A DNA stretch of 64,000 nt from Neoscytalidium dimidiatum (taxonomy: Eukaryota; Ascomycota; Dothideomycetes; Botryosphaeriales; Botryosphaeriaceae). A program made the translations under genes and the position numbers. Location: the NCBI GenBank assembly GCA_037367355.1, contig CM074705.1, positions 1,054,001 to 1,118,000 on the forward strand. Reading direction: 5' to 3'. Under the pieces are notes generated by a model, which saw nothing but the letters and a program-made list of their open reading frames with translations, was not told where the DNA came from and did not search any database. Shown here piece after piece: positions 1-10,433 of the stretch (position 1 is its first letter; each line of letters begins with the position of its first letter).

Positions 1-2280
1 TCACATTGTCATCTCCGTGATGATGGCCCCGGTCTTCATAGTAATCTGGCTGTGGCTCTCGTGGTGGCGGGGGAAAGTACGGCGCTTGCTGGTGAGGGAA
101 AGCCGGCTGCGTGGGTCCAGGGTTAGGGCCGTAGTCTGCAGGATTATACGGAGCAGGTCCGCCAAAATGGGCAGGCTCGTAAACATTTGGTTGCATGGCC
201 GGATCATATCCTTGCGGCGGAGGAGGGAATTGGTTGCTTTCGGGATAATAGCGTCCATTTTCAGGCGGGTACGGTCCTTGAGGATATGGCTCTGGCGGAT
301 ACCCACCCGGCGGTGGCGGGCTATAGCCTTCTTCACTGAATGGCCGCTCTTCCTCCGCACCTGATATATAATTAGTAACCTTTTGTCACAGTCAGTAGAT
401 ATCAACTTACGCTTTCTCTCTTTCTTCTCGGCCTTCTTGCGTTCCCGTCTCTTGGCAGCCTCGTGAGCTGCTACGCCAGCGACACCAGCAAGTGCGGCGG
501 CCTCGGCAACAGCCCGCGAACGACTCCTGCTCCGGCTGCGACTAGATCGGTGTCGACGTCTCCGTCCGCCAGATTCAGAATCGGAATCGGATGGACCACG
601 TCTACCCCGGTAGTCAGCCGGATCGTCAGGATCATACCCAAAGCTGCCAGATCGACGACGACGGGCGCTCGCATTTGGCTCGACATAGATAGGATCACCG
701 CCGTATACTACAAGAGCTGGGTCACTCGCGGATGCCCGCCGAGATCCTGAGGGTACCGACCTGGACCTAGATCTTGACCTTGACCTTGACCGTGACACAC
801 GTTCTTCCTTTTCCTCCTTTTTGGCTGCATTCTTCTCATACAGACCAGCCAGCGCTGCTCCACCAAGGCCGGCAGCGGCAATTGGAACGCCAGTTCGGAG
901 ACGGCTACGGCTACGGGACTTCTTGCCGCGTTTGCTTCGAGACCTGCTGCGTGCTCTTTCAACCAATCCGGCCACAGCGGCGCTAGCAAGTCCAGCTTGG
1001 GCTATGCGTCGGTTTCTGTGTTCAGGGTCGCGATGCTTGCTCCTCGATCTAGAACGGGAAGGTGACGAACTGTATTCGTCGCCACTAGCCCCGCTAACTG
1101 AGTGACGGCGTCTTCTAGAGCGGCTTCTTCGCTCAATCACGGTAGTGTTGGCCTTTTGCCCACGGCCAGCAGCATATGCAAGTGCACCCACAGCAGCAAG
1201 AGCAGCCACACCGGCTACCTTGCGCCCTCTGGAATGAGATCTGCCGTGCTTGTGGTGATGATGATGGTGGTGGTGACGTTCTTCGGATCCCGACCGGCTT
1301 TTGAACTCTCTTCGGGCTCTCGACAGGGCCTCTGCGCCGACGGCACCGAGGGCGCCATATCCGAGTGTCTGTCGAACACCGTGACCCGGGTCCTCGCCTT
1401 GCTTCTTCCGGTGATGGCGGATCAATTGGGCGGCGCCAACGCCCGCGACAATGCCTTCCGCAATATGGCGACGGTGATGAGGGCTGCGCTCTCGGAACTC
1501 GTCGTCTCGGCTCCGTCTCACGTATTCATACTCGTCATCGCTATGCCAGTCATGCTCAGCATGTCGTGCGCGACCACGCTCGTAATAGTCGTCTTCGTCC
1601 CAGCCGCGACCGTGGTCGACTTCGCGGACCCGCCGTTCATAGTAATACTCATCGTCCCGAGGCTCCGGGCGCTTGGCAACTTGGCGGTCATCCACCTCGG
1701 AGCGTTCGATGATTTCGTATTGCGGTTCTTCTCTCCTCAAGATAATCTGCTGTCGCACAGGGGCTTCTTGCACAATGATTGGTTGCGGGTTGGACTGTCG
1801 GATAACGATAGGCTGTGGCGGTGGATCCGGGCGAGAGAAGAATTCCGTAGACTTAGAGTACTTCTCCAGGGCGTAGGGCTCCTTTGGTTCCTCTTCGACT
1901 TCGCGCTCGATCGTGTACTGGCGGACACGCGGGGGCGAGGGCGAGCGCTCGATGACGTCGCGCTGGATGCGATATTCATGCACGTCGTGGCGAGGCGAGG
2001 CGGGGCGGTCAACCTCGCGCTCGACGAAGCGGTACTCACGGACCTCGCGGCCGGAATCGCGCTCGTCGTCTCGGTCGACAACGTACCGCTGACGTACTAC
2101 GGGCGCTTCGGGCTCGCGCTCGCGGGTGACAATGCGGGTCTCCTCATAGTGCTCGTCGCCGTAGGGCTTATCGTCGGATACTCGGTAGCGGCGGACGACA
2201 GAGGAAGGGGCCTTGCGCGAGGCATGCGACTGAACGTCCCAGTCGCGCTCGCGCGTCGTCTCTTTGTAAATGACGGACAT
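1..2280 (-). CDS. Arg/Ser-rich DUF3824-type protein, 3' end beyond the window
   Basis: Seen: two exons, 2280-411 and 360-1, separated by a 50-bp intron (361-410, GTAAGT donor, TTACTAAT branch, CAG acceptor). At least 743 residues are encoded and no stop is reached before the edge. The first 250 residues are charged and rich in Arg, Glu and Tyr. After that come about six Ala/Gly-rich hydrophobic stretches (near residues 275, 305, 355, 425, 465 and 590), each followed by basic Arg-Ser dipeptide blocks, plus a run of eight His near residue 337. The part after the intron is Pro/Tyr/Gly-rich. Known: this layout matches the fungal DUF3824 family, whose function is not established. Start: the ATG at 2280 opens with MSVIYKETTRERDWDV, which reads like the family N-terminus. 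The frame stays open upstream to 2799, but that part is GC-rich leader-like sequence. A membrane or condensate-forming role is only inference. Confidence 0.75.
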   Translation of the reverse strand: MSVIYKETTRERDWDVQSHASRKAPSSVVRRYRVSDDKPYGDEHYEETRIVTREREPEAPVVRQRYVVDRDDERDSGREVREYRFVEREVDRPASPRHDVHEYRIQRDVIERSPSPPRVRQYTIEREVEEEPKEPYALEKYSKSTEFFSRPDPPPQPIVIRQSNPQPIIVQEAPVRQQIILRREEPQYEIIERSEVDDRQVAKRPEPRDDEYYYERRVREVDHGRGWDEDDYYERGRARHAEHDWHSDDEYEYVRRSRDDEFRERSPHHRRHIAEGIVAGVGAAQLIRHHRKKQGEDPGHGVRQTLGYGALGAVGAEALSRARREFKSRSGSEERHHHHHHHHKHGRSHSRGRKVAGVAALAAVGALAYAAGRGQKANTTVIERRSRSRRRRHSVSGASGDEYSSSPSRSRSRSKHRDPEHRNRRIAQAGLASAAVAGLVERARSRSRSKRGKKSRSRSRLRTGVPIAAAGLGGAALAGLYEKNAAKKEEKEERVSRSRSRSRSRSRSVPSGSRRASASDPALVVYGGDPIYVEPNASARRRRSGSFGYDPDDPADYRGRRGPSDSDSESGGRRRRHRSSRSRSRSRSRAVAEAAALAGVAGVAAHEAAKRRERKKAEKKERKRKLISTDCDKRLLIIYQVRRKSGHSVKKAIARHRRVGIRQSHILKDRTRLKMDAIIPKATNSLLRRKDMIRPCNQMFTSLPILADLLRIILQTTALTLDPRSRLSLTSKRRTFPRHHESHSQITMKTGAIITEMTM

Positions 2281-4992
2281 GTGTTGGAGTGCTGAGGGTG
2301 ATGACGGGGTGAGGCGGCAGCGTGCGTGCTGTGCGTAGCGAGTCGTGCAACGGGCGCGTGCAGCGCGACGAGGCCAGCTTCTTATTGAGCAGCAGGTGCG
2401 GTGATGTGTGCTGAGCAATCGCCGGCTAGCGCAGCGATGCTCTCGATGGTTCGAGCAGATGCAGAGCCAGTGGCGAGGCGTGCGCGACAGACGGCCGTGG
2501 AGCCAAACGAAGCGGGCTCGGGCTCGGGCGGGCGTGGACGAGCGTGAGCGGGAGCCTGTGGGATGACGGAGTGCTGGGCCGGGCTGGGCTCTGGGCTGTG
2601 GGCTGGGGACGCTGCCGATCGCGCGTGGTGGGCCTCCGCACGCGCGTGATTGACGGGGAGGCGGCGGATGGGCAACCTGGCGGCGCAGAAGCAGCTGGAC
2701 GGCGGAGGGAGAAACACGGAGAGGGTGGAAGAGGTCGAAGAGAGCGAGTCTAGCGGGGGGCTGGTGCGGGCAGCGCCCGGAGGCAGTGGCAGCTTCCAAG
2801 TTCTACCACGTTCTCTGGCCTGCTGGCGGTTGGGCTGGCTGCACTTGGGCTGGACTTGGACTGGGGTTGCTCGGGCGCTGAGGATCAGATGACGTAGGTG
2901 CTGCTGGGGCAAGCCAGGGCCGGGCACCGACCTTCTGACTCTTCTCGGTGCTCTGTGCTCGGTGCTGCTGATGGTGTTGCTGCGTGCTGCGACCCCCCTC
3001 CAGCCCACAGCGGCGCCGCCCGCAATGATATGTGCGCTGCGCCCAACTGTCCGCGTGTCATCAGTGGCCCCTTCCCAGAAAGCCATACCGGCCTCGTGCC
3101 GCTTTCGTGCCCGCTGCGCGTCAGTTCTGCCTGCTCCTCTGCCGCCCATCTACCCACACAGCCGGCAACCCAACGCCACGGAGCGTCGCTGGTGCCCTCC
3201 TAGCGCCTTTCCCGACCGCCTGCCCAGCGTGTTGGCCTCCAGTCGCACTGCGCCGCGGCAACTGGATGTTGTGCCGCTACTTAAAGGGAGCAAGCCCGTG
3301 GCATAGCCCCCAAGGACGGTGAGAGCTCACCAACATGCGCCGCAATTGGGGGCCATGACTTGAAACTAAAGCGCCACCTCCCCCAGGCTCTCTGATCCTG
3401 TTGAATAAAAAAGAAAGAAAAAAAGGCCTTCCATCATGAACATCGTCTTGTGTGGAAACGTGGCTTTGCTGCCTGGCAGACCGGTTGGCAATGGCTGCCC
3501 ATTATGTTTACGTAGCCCGGACGCCCACAGGAGCTGAATCTGTGTTTGGTTGACCGACAAGCCTTGACATCCACCCTAGTAAGGCGTGCCAGACGCTAAC
3601 GAGGTTCATCAGTGAAACGGCGGCCCGCGTTGAGTAGATCAACGTCGCCCTGTTACTGCTTCAGAACAGAAGCCTGCCAGCCCTATGCCCAATGAGAACC
3701 CTGCAGATCGGACCGCAGGCCTCCGCAATAATGGTCTATGGTTGGTAGTGCACAAACCTATGGCGGACCATCTTCCATGTCTCACATCTAAACGCCTTCA
3801 AGCTGTCGGGAACAGTATACTGTGTAAACGTGGCGGCACGTGTGTGTTTGATGCAAGTGCCTTCGATAGCACTGCGCATGGATCCCTCAACGATTTCCTC
3901 CTTGTAGCCTCCAATACTTCTTCATTCAGTCACATCTGCATGTCTCGTGTCAGCGACTCCTCCGCTGCGAGGCTGCATGACTGCCTCACTGTTTGCATAT
4001 TTGCGATTCTCACCGGCGGCAAACCTGTGTTGCAGGACGTCGGCTCGCTGTTCAGTGCCTGTTGACTAATGGCGCCGCTGCCTGCGACTCGCAGCCAGCC
4101 CTGTCCATGCACATACCTCATGGAGTTATTGACGATTCCAGGGCCTGGGCCAGAGTGACGTTTGATGTATATCGTTCTTCTGCGGAATACAACCGTCTGA
4201 CTTCCGATTGACATGTGATATCCATCGAAGCATCGAGACCAGGTATGCAGGGCACGTTCGTGTTTGCAGAAGCACAAGTGCCTCCGCTCAATGCTGACAA
4301 GATACTGGAAAGTGTGCGACGTGCAGTCCACCAGCCATCTGCAGAGCGAGTGTCTTATGATCGAAGATCCTGTGTGGCTCAACGTCAAATCATGCCTTGC
4401 GGCTATGTCACCGAACGAATTTCACGGATGGTTGTGAGCCGCATGTGTCCAAGGCTGACATGGAGAACATGCTCTTGTTTGCTATGGACGCCTTAACGAC
4501 AGCGTGAAAGAGGCACGAGATTGAGGAGTCAACTCAAGCCTTTGCGAGCACAAGAAAGTCAGGCTGAGCTTTCCGGAGGGCAGAGTAGCGAATCACAGCG
4601 ATGTCGAGCCGGAGTGCGAGGCGGCCGGACGGATGTTGAAAATGATCACGTGACAGGGGACCAGTTGCCTGGTAAGAGGCGAAAGCCAAGGCGAAAAGCT
4701 GGGAAGCTGAGGCCATGTTTACCGACCGACGTCTCTATCGCCTCCGTCTTCCGCCGCTTGCCCCAAACCACCGTTGCCAGCAACAACACTCCACCCGCCA
4801 GCGAAGTCTCTCGCCTTGCAGCCACTTATTCCGGCACTGGGATCACTCGTTGTGCGTTGCTCTGCGACCGAAGCCCCATCCCAGTCTTCCGCCGCCTCGC
4901 GCGTCGTTTGGTCTGCGTAGGACCAGTTCTTCCGTTGGTCTCCTCTGACGTAGCACGTCACTCCTGGCAACCGCCCACGCCTTCCGACCGCC
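2281..4992. other. intergenic region between two divergent genes
   Basis: This 2.7-kb stretch carries the upstream regions of the DUF3824-type gene (leftward) and the Src1-like gene (rightward). The part nearest the left gene (2281-3250) is GC-rich with overlapping open frames in both directions, typical of long fungal leaders. The part from 3360 to 4500 is less GC-rich and holds only short frames without recognisable domains. No RNA gene or repeat was recognised. Confidence 0.6.
4647..4652. promoter_or_regulatory. CACGTG E-box in ATCACGTGA context
   Basis: The palindrome CACGTG sits inside ATCACGTGA, which fits the Cbf1/CDEI consensus RTCACRTG. It lies about 340 bp upstream of the Src1-like start codon. 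The motif is visible; use by a bHLH factor is inference. Confidence 0.35.
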
Positions 4993-7294
4993 ATGGGCGA
5001 GTACGAATACTTTTCGCCAGGATTCGACCCTACTTCCATCACCGTGCCGAGATTGCGCTCCATTCTCATTGCGCACAGCGTCAAGTACCCTGCATCCGCG
5101 AAGAAGCCCGAGCTTATTGCCCTCTTCAACGAGCATGTCGCCCCGCAAGCTCAAAAGTACCTTACCGCTCAGAGCCGGACAAAGCGCTCCGCCAAAGGAA
5201 TTGTGGACGTGCCATCAAGCCGGGAGACGAGTGTGACGGGTGATGATAGCGACGAAGATGAAGTCGCTTCTCTTACACCGTCGGAGAGCGTGCGCCGGAG
5301 CACGCGGCGTTCGACTAGAGGCATGACTGAAGAAAGCGATGCCCCTTCCATAGCACCGAGTACCTCTACCCGCAGAAGTACTCGCCGCACTACCGCTTCG
5401 GTCGAGCCCGATTTTGACTTGACGCCTGTCCCGCGCACCAGGACATCCAGGTCGCCCTCAAAACGCGCGTCGGTGAAGCCCATGCGGAGTGCAGGGCTAG
5501 AGGAAATAAAAGAGAGCGCGCCTCCTTCGCGGCAATCTTGGCAATCCACCACACCAACCGTTCGCCAATCGAGACCATCAGTAACACCAGCTCTCAAGGA
5601 AGAAGAGCCTGACGGTGCTAGCCCTTTCTCCTCTGACAACCCTTTCCAGAGCGGCTCCCCGGCATACGAGCCCCGTTCCCTTGAGCGCGAGAGGAGGAGG
5701 AAGACTCTTGGAGCCGATCACAAGGAGAAGCGAAAGAGCGGAACAAGCCGCAGGACGACCGAGCTCCACAGCTCGAGAGCCGAGGATGATGAAACCGAAG
5801 TCCATTCGACAATAACCTACGAAGCTCCTATCGTTCGCAAGAAAAGGGATCCCACTCCTGTGCTAGAGCAGATGGAAGAAGATGACGTCTTCGCGCAGAT
5901 CTCTGAGGATGATCAGGAGGAGGTTGATACCGGCGAGGAATTCACTCCGGAGGAACAGTTGGAGCTTGTCCGTGAGCGTGCGAAGCAAGGCCAGTCCGAT
6001 ATCCTTCCTCCCAGAAGGCACAAGTCTCCTCGGCAGGCTTCAGGGGCCCTCAAGGCTGCACCACTTACAATCCTTGTGGCTCTGCTCGGTGGCTTTGTGG
6101 CCTGGTGGCGAAATGAAAAAATTGCTGTCGGCTATTGTGGTCAAGGAAAAGCTTCCATTAGCTTGAATGACCTGGGGATTCCTGACTACGCAAAGGATCT
6201 TGAGGCCTTGGTACCGCAGTGCGAACCATGCCCTCAACACGCTTACTGTTACCCGGAGTATAGGGCCGTGTGTGATGCGGGGTTTGTTCAAAGATCGCAT
6301 CCGCTGGCTTTCGGGGGTTTGGTCCCATTGCCTCCTACGTGCGAGCCAGACAGCGAGAAGGCTAGAAAAGTCAAGGCAGTTGCAGACCGAGCGGTGGAAG
6401 AGCTCCGTGAGAGGAACGCCAAGTTTGAGTGCGGCGAACTGGTCGATGAGCAGGGTCACCATGTGACGAATCCTGAAATCGACGAGCAAGAACTTAAAGA
6501 AGAGATCTCCACCAAGCGTCGCAAGGGTATGTCGCAGTTTGAGTTCGACGACCTCTGGGCTAGCGCCATTGGGGAGGTCATGGATCGCGATGAGATTGTC
6601 AGCAATGTTGACGGGTAAGTTCTCTCTTTGCCGCCCTCTAGCCTTGTTGAGCCATCTAACTAATCAGATACGGCATTGCCCCAACAGAGAGTCCGGAACA
6701 CGAAAGCTTGCCTCCACAAGCCTCGCTCGAATCTCCCTCGCCTGCGCCACAAAACGATCCCTCCGACTCGCGCTGGCACGCCATCTTTGGAAGCTTATAA
6801 GCTTGCTAGCCTTTTTTGGCGCTTTCCTTTATTCCAAATCGGCTTGGGTAGCGTCTAATGCTACAGAGCAACGCGCCAAGCTTCTCGCAAGTTTTGCATT
6901 GGACCAGTTGAAAGCGCAGGCGGCTTATCACGCGCAGGACCCACACAGATATCCTGAGAGTTTTATTAGTATGGGCCAGCTCCGCGATGACATACTGAGG
7001 GACGAGTTCAGTGCCAAGAGGAGGCAAAAGTTGTGGGAGCGCGTGCAGAGAAAGGTGGAGCAGAATTCGAACGTGCGGCCAAGCGTGAGGGAAAATAGGG
7101 CTGGTGATATCAGTAGAGTATGGGAATGGGTAGGCGCCATTGGTGCAATTGAAGATGCAGGCATCAAGCAAGAAAAGGGCAGGGTGAGCATGGGGCCGAA
7201 TCATGGGGCGTTAACCAACGGCTCTGCAGCGCCGCCAATTAAAGAGGAAGCGAAGGAATTGAAGACGTGGCAAGAAGGGAGGCCGATGTATTAG
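4993..7294 (+). CDS. SRC1: Src1/Heh1/Man1-like inner nuclear membrane protein
   Basis: Seen: exons 4993-6614 and 6688-7294 give 742 residues. An N-terminal HeH/LEM-like helix-extension-helix lies at about residues 8-52 (PTSITVPRLRSILIAHSV). A long Ser/Arg-rich linker with RRSTRR repeats follows, then a first membrane segment near residues 355-374. The next segment, before the intron, has Cys pairs (CEPC, CYPE). A second membrane segment falls near 573-593, followed by a basic C-terminal domain of the Man1-Src1p type. Known: Heh1/Src1 binds chromatin at the inner nuclear membrane and supports rDNA and subtelomere anchoring and nuclear pore quality control. The distal acceptor at 6687 was chosen because it restores the frame containing the second membrane segment and MSC domain. 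A nearer acceptor at 6667 would give a short form. The start has a good context and directly precedes the HeH domain. Confidence 0.9.
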
Positions 7295-8104
7295 TGTATC
7301 GATGATCTGCTGTTCGCACTTTCTTTGATCAAGCGGTTGGCGGTTTTGGGCTCTAAGGTAGTTTCAGAATGGCTACGGATACCCGGCGCAATGAATTTCT
7401 TGCCCTACTCTCCTTTACTGAGCGCAACTGCTAGTGAGGAGTATTCTTCATTCTTGTCGCCTGACTCCGTCTCACAAGGGTGATATGTTCTGTATGTCTG
7501 AATAGATATACCTTGCTGAAGTGTTCTCCTAAATTTCTCATTGCACCTACTTCCAAGCGCATTGGAGCTTACAAGTTTATAAGGAGAACTAGAACTCAAG
7601 CCATTAATCGACACTGAGAGTACTAGAAGAACAATCCCAGCACTCATGAAGATTTATGTGTGCCGTCTAGACAATTTTGTTAATGGACTCTGTAAGTATT
7701 TGCACCTGGACCATGGCTTTGATTGCCCATGGACGACATTGGAATTGGAGTTATATCAAACCCGGTTATGTAGGTAAGCGTGCAAGTTATCTCCTGTGAC
7801 GGAGAGACGGGGCGGCACGGGATTGGTGGAGCCGAGCTTTCGGAGCTCGCAGGGTACGCATGCCGGAGGACGCCGCACTGCTCCGGCGCGTCCAATCGCA
7901 AGCGACGTTGAACTGCCCAGGGACGGAGTGTAGAATCCGTCCTGCGACGGGGCCATGAATCCGCCAACCAGCGCGGAGTATGCAGAGCGGGTGAACGCGA
8001 TCGATATCATTCCTGTGCTCACATGTATAAAAACCCGCATGCCCGTCCAAAAGATGCTGACCGTCAGCTCATCTACTTATTCCCGTTGACTATCTTAAGC
8101 TAAG
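7295..8104. other. intergenic region, no gene recognised
   Basis: This stretch holds the 3' flank of the Src1-like gene and the upstream region of the DUF1772 gene. Three overlapping leftward frames at 7680-8050 cover the same bases in different phases. None shows a domain or credible splice structure. No other structure seen. Confidence 0.5.
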
Positions 8105-8881
8105 ATGTCATCTATCACTAGTGACTCTGTTCCAGCGCTCGTGCGCACCGCACAGGTTGTGGGGATCACCTCTGCTGCGTTTTGGTCTGGTAGACACGCC
8201 ACTGTCGCTTCAACGTTATCAGCAGCTGACTCAATATTCCGCCAGGCGCTGTCGGATGGATGAGCTATGCCCTCATTCCCACTATCCAGCAGTCACCTGC
8301 ACCACTTTTGGTCAAGCAATGGAAATACCAGTTTGATCTCGGCAAGGCTTCGGGCCTATCCATCGCGCTCACCTCTGCTGTGTCGTTTTCCTACGTCCTG
8401 ACCCAGCGTAAGTCACACGCACCTGTACACGCTTCTGTGCATTTCTCTCTACTTAGTGGTTCAGATGGCTCTTGATGAATTTTGTTTGATAGCAGTAACT
8501 GTCAGTCGGAAAGCGTAATGGCAGAAGCAATTTAGCTGCACACATGCAGTTGTCTGAACCAAAGGACTGCTTACTGACGCGCCTGTTTAAATATTAGATG
8601 GCAAGCACATCGGGCTCCTCTCTGACAGATCGTTCTATCTTACTGCCACGGCGCTAGCCCTCGTTCCTGGCATTGTGCCGTTCACGATAATATTCATCTC
8701 GCCAACGAACAACAAACTGTTCGCAAAGGTGGATGCGCTTGAGGGTAAGCAACCTGGGGAGGCGGCCACGGCTGAGGAAGATGTCCAAGAGCTTATGACA
8801 GCGTGGGGCAAGTTGAATGCAGTCAGATCGGTGATGTGCGGTGCTGGGGCTGTTGCTGGGCTGTTGGCCATTGTGTGGTAG
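8105..8881 (+). CDS. DUF1772 (anthrone-oxygenase-like) membrane protein
   Basis: Seen: three exons, 8105-8189, 8246-8407 and 8598-8881, give 176 residues. The introns are 56 bp (GTAGAC donor, GCTGAC branch, CAG acceptor) and 190 bp (GTAAGT donor, TAG acceptor), and all phases join. The protein has the family order: an N-terminal hydrophobic segment (VVGITSAAFWSG), then VKQWKYQFDLGKA, a second hydrophobic stretch ending SFSYVL, a third segment around LVPGIVPFTIIFI, a Trp-Gly-Lys-Leu-Asn motif, and a final C-terminal hydrophobic helix. Known: DUF1772 members include HypC/TpcL-type anthrone oxygenases of polyketide clusters, but many are lone genes of unknown substrate. No polyketide synthase or other cluster gene lies nearby, so a role in secondary metabolism is not supported here. 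Confidence 0.8.
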
Positions 8882-9501
8882 ATGTGAGCAAACGGCAGTC
8901 AAGTCCAAAAAAAAAGCAGGGAAAAAAGAACATCAAGAATACATTTCTCACCTCATCTTTGAATCGATAATGGAACCTTTTCGTGGTATGGATGGACTCG
9001 TAGGTTGCTAAGATGTGGTCGGTTATGGGGTTGAAGCAATCACCCCGACGTTAGTGTCACTCGTATGTTGAACATTCGGTCAGGAAGGCTGTTTCAGCTA
9101 CCCTATGAGATGGGCTTGCGGTTGGAATACTCTTGGAAGGATTTCAAATAGGAAGACGAAGCTTTACTTCTGCGGCCCTGCATTTTAATACGTTCTGCTA
9201 CGGTGCATGTGTGCCTCTTCTGTACTGCACATATACTCAACCTCAAGGCCCTCGCGAAATGCGTGTCATGGTGTATCACTTCTCGCTTCCCAATCGTCGA
9301 GCCAATATTGCGGGATTGTAGTGGATGATGAGTGCAGGACTATTAGAGCTCAGATTTCTGGGCGGAAAAGATGGTCACGTGCGCCGAGCCGAAGGCCGAA
9401 CCCACAAAGGCCCGCGAAAATGAAGCGCACGCAACCTTCAAGGACGACACCACCGCCAACGACTCACCACCAACCATCCGTGACCACCAACAACCGTCAA
9501 G
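8882..9501. other. intergenic region upstream of eL42
   Basis: This stretch holds the 3' flank of the DUF1772 gene and the upstream region of the ribosomal protein gene. The only item recognised is a CACGTG site at 9376. No other gene was seen. Confidence 0.5.
9376..9381. promoter_or_regulatory. CACGTG E-box upstream of ribosomal protein gene
   Basis: CACGTG occurs in the context GGTCACGTGCG, fitting RTCACRTG. It lies 121 bp upstream of the eL42 start codon, a usual distance for a fungal proximal promoter element. Cbf1-type factors bind this motif and are linked to ribosomal protein promoters in several fungi; use here is inference. Confidence 0.4.
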
Positions 9502-10433
9502 ATGGTAAGCTTCCTACATTTCCGTCGCAGAACATGGATCCACGAGGAAAATTTCCACATCGCCGTCGTCCACATTGCTTGCTCCACGCCTCGCCATCCG
9601 CCACCGACGGCCTCCCTGCCACTCGCTCGCCCTGCGCCCGACTTGCGTTGCCGCCGCCTGACGGAATCTTGAGGTCGCATTTTGTCGCGATTTGCAGTTC
9701 GACCGCCATTTCGTTCCGCGACTTCTGCGACTCCTTAAAATGCATCTGCAGCCGTCACCGAACTTCAAAACTGGCTTGCACGATTACAGTAATCGGACCA
9801 ACAGCTCAAGATGCAGGACACATCACAAGTTTTAGCAATTGTGGATGACGGCAATGCAAGATATGGACCGGGAGAGCCTTGCACATATTGGTTACTTTTT
9901 AGACTTGCAGTGGCGCTGACGCAAGTCGTTCAGGTTAACGTTCCCAAGACAAGGAAGACCTATTGCAAGGGGAAGCAGTGCAAGAAGCACACACAGGTAA
10001 GACGGAGATTTAAATTCTGGGCTTACTGCTTTGAGAATTTGCTAACTTTCTTTAACAGCACAGAGTCACCCAGTACAAGGCCGGCAAGGTACGCGTGAAG
10101 GCTTGGCTATTGCGCCGGAGATGTATCTAACGTATTATATCCAGGCTTCGCTGTTCGCCCAGGGAAAGCGTCGTTATGATCGCAAGCAGTCCGGTTACGG
10201 TGGTCAGACCAAGCCCGTCTTCCACAAGAAGGCTAAGACCACCAAGAAGGTCGTCCTGAGGTTGGAGTGCACTGTCTGTAAGACTAAGGCTCAGCTCGCT
10301 CTTAAGCGCTGCAAGCACTTCGAGCTTGGGTACGTTCTCTCGGTTAACCGCGCATTCCACCCTGATTGCTGATATGAATTTTTTTTTCTATAGTGGTGAC
10401 AAGAAGACGAAGGGTGCGGCGCTGGTCTTCTAA
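9502..10433 (+). CDS. RPL42: 60S ribosomal protein eL42 (L36a/L44)
   Basis: Seen: five exons, 9502-9504, 9934-9996, 10059-10088, 10145-10329 and 10394-10433, give 106 residues, the usual length. The first exon is only the ATG, followed by a 429-bp intron; the other introns are 62, 56 and 64 bp. The protein starts [20 protein letters not shown] and ends KTKGAALVF. It carries the family's zinc-ribbon Cys residues: C12 and C17 near the N-terminus and the CTVCKTKAQ pair near the C-terminus. Known: eL42 sits at the 60S E site next to the cycloheximide pocket. Residue 56 is Pro (QTKPVF), the form linked with cycloheximide sensitivity, where Gln gives resistance. Lys40 and Lys55, methylated in yeast, are both present. 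An intron directly after the start codon is common in fungal ribosomal protein genes. Confidence 0.97.

Noticed and set aside
1102..2295. 397-codon plus-strand frame
   Set aside because: It is antisense to the Arg-rich exon of the DUF3824-type gene and is explained by the base bias of that exon.
2281..2799. 173-codon upstream extension of the DUF3824-type frame
   Set aside because: The sequence is GC-rich leader-like, of Ser/Arg/Pro composition without order, and the ATG at 2280 begins the family-like N-terminus.
6668..6814. short Src1 reading as the main product
   Set aside because: It would remove the second membrane segment and Man1-Src1p domain that are clearly encoded in the alternative frame; kept only as a possible isoform.
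8105..8881. DUF1772 gene as part of a polyketide cluster
   Set aside because: The neighbours are Src1 and a ribosomal protein; no synthase, oxidase, regulator or transporter lies nearby.
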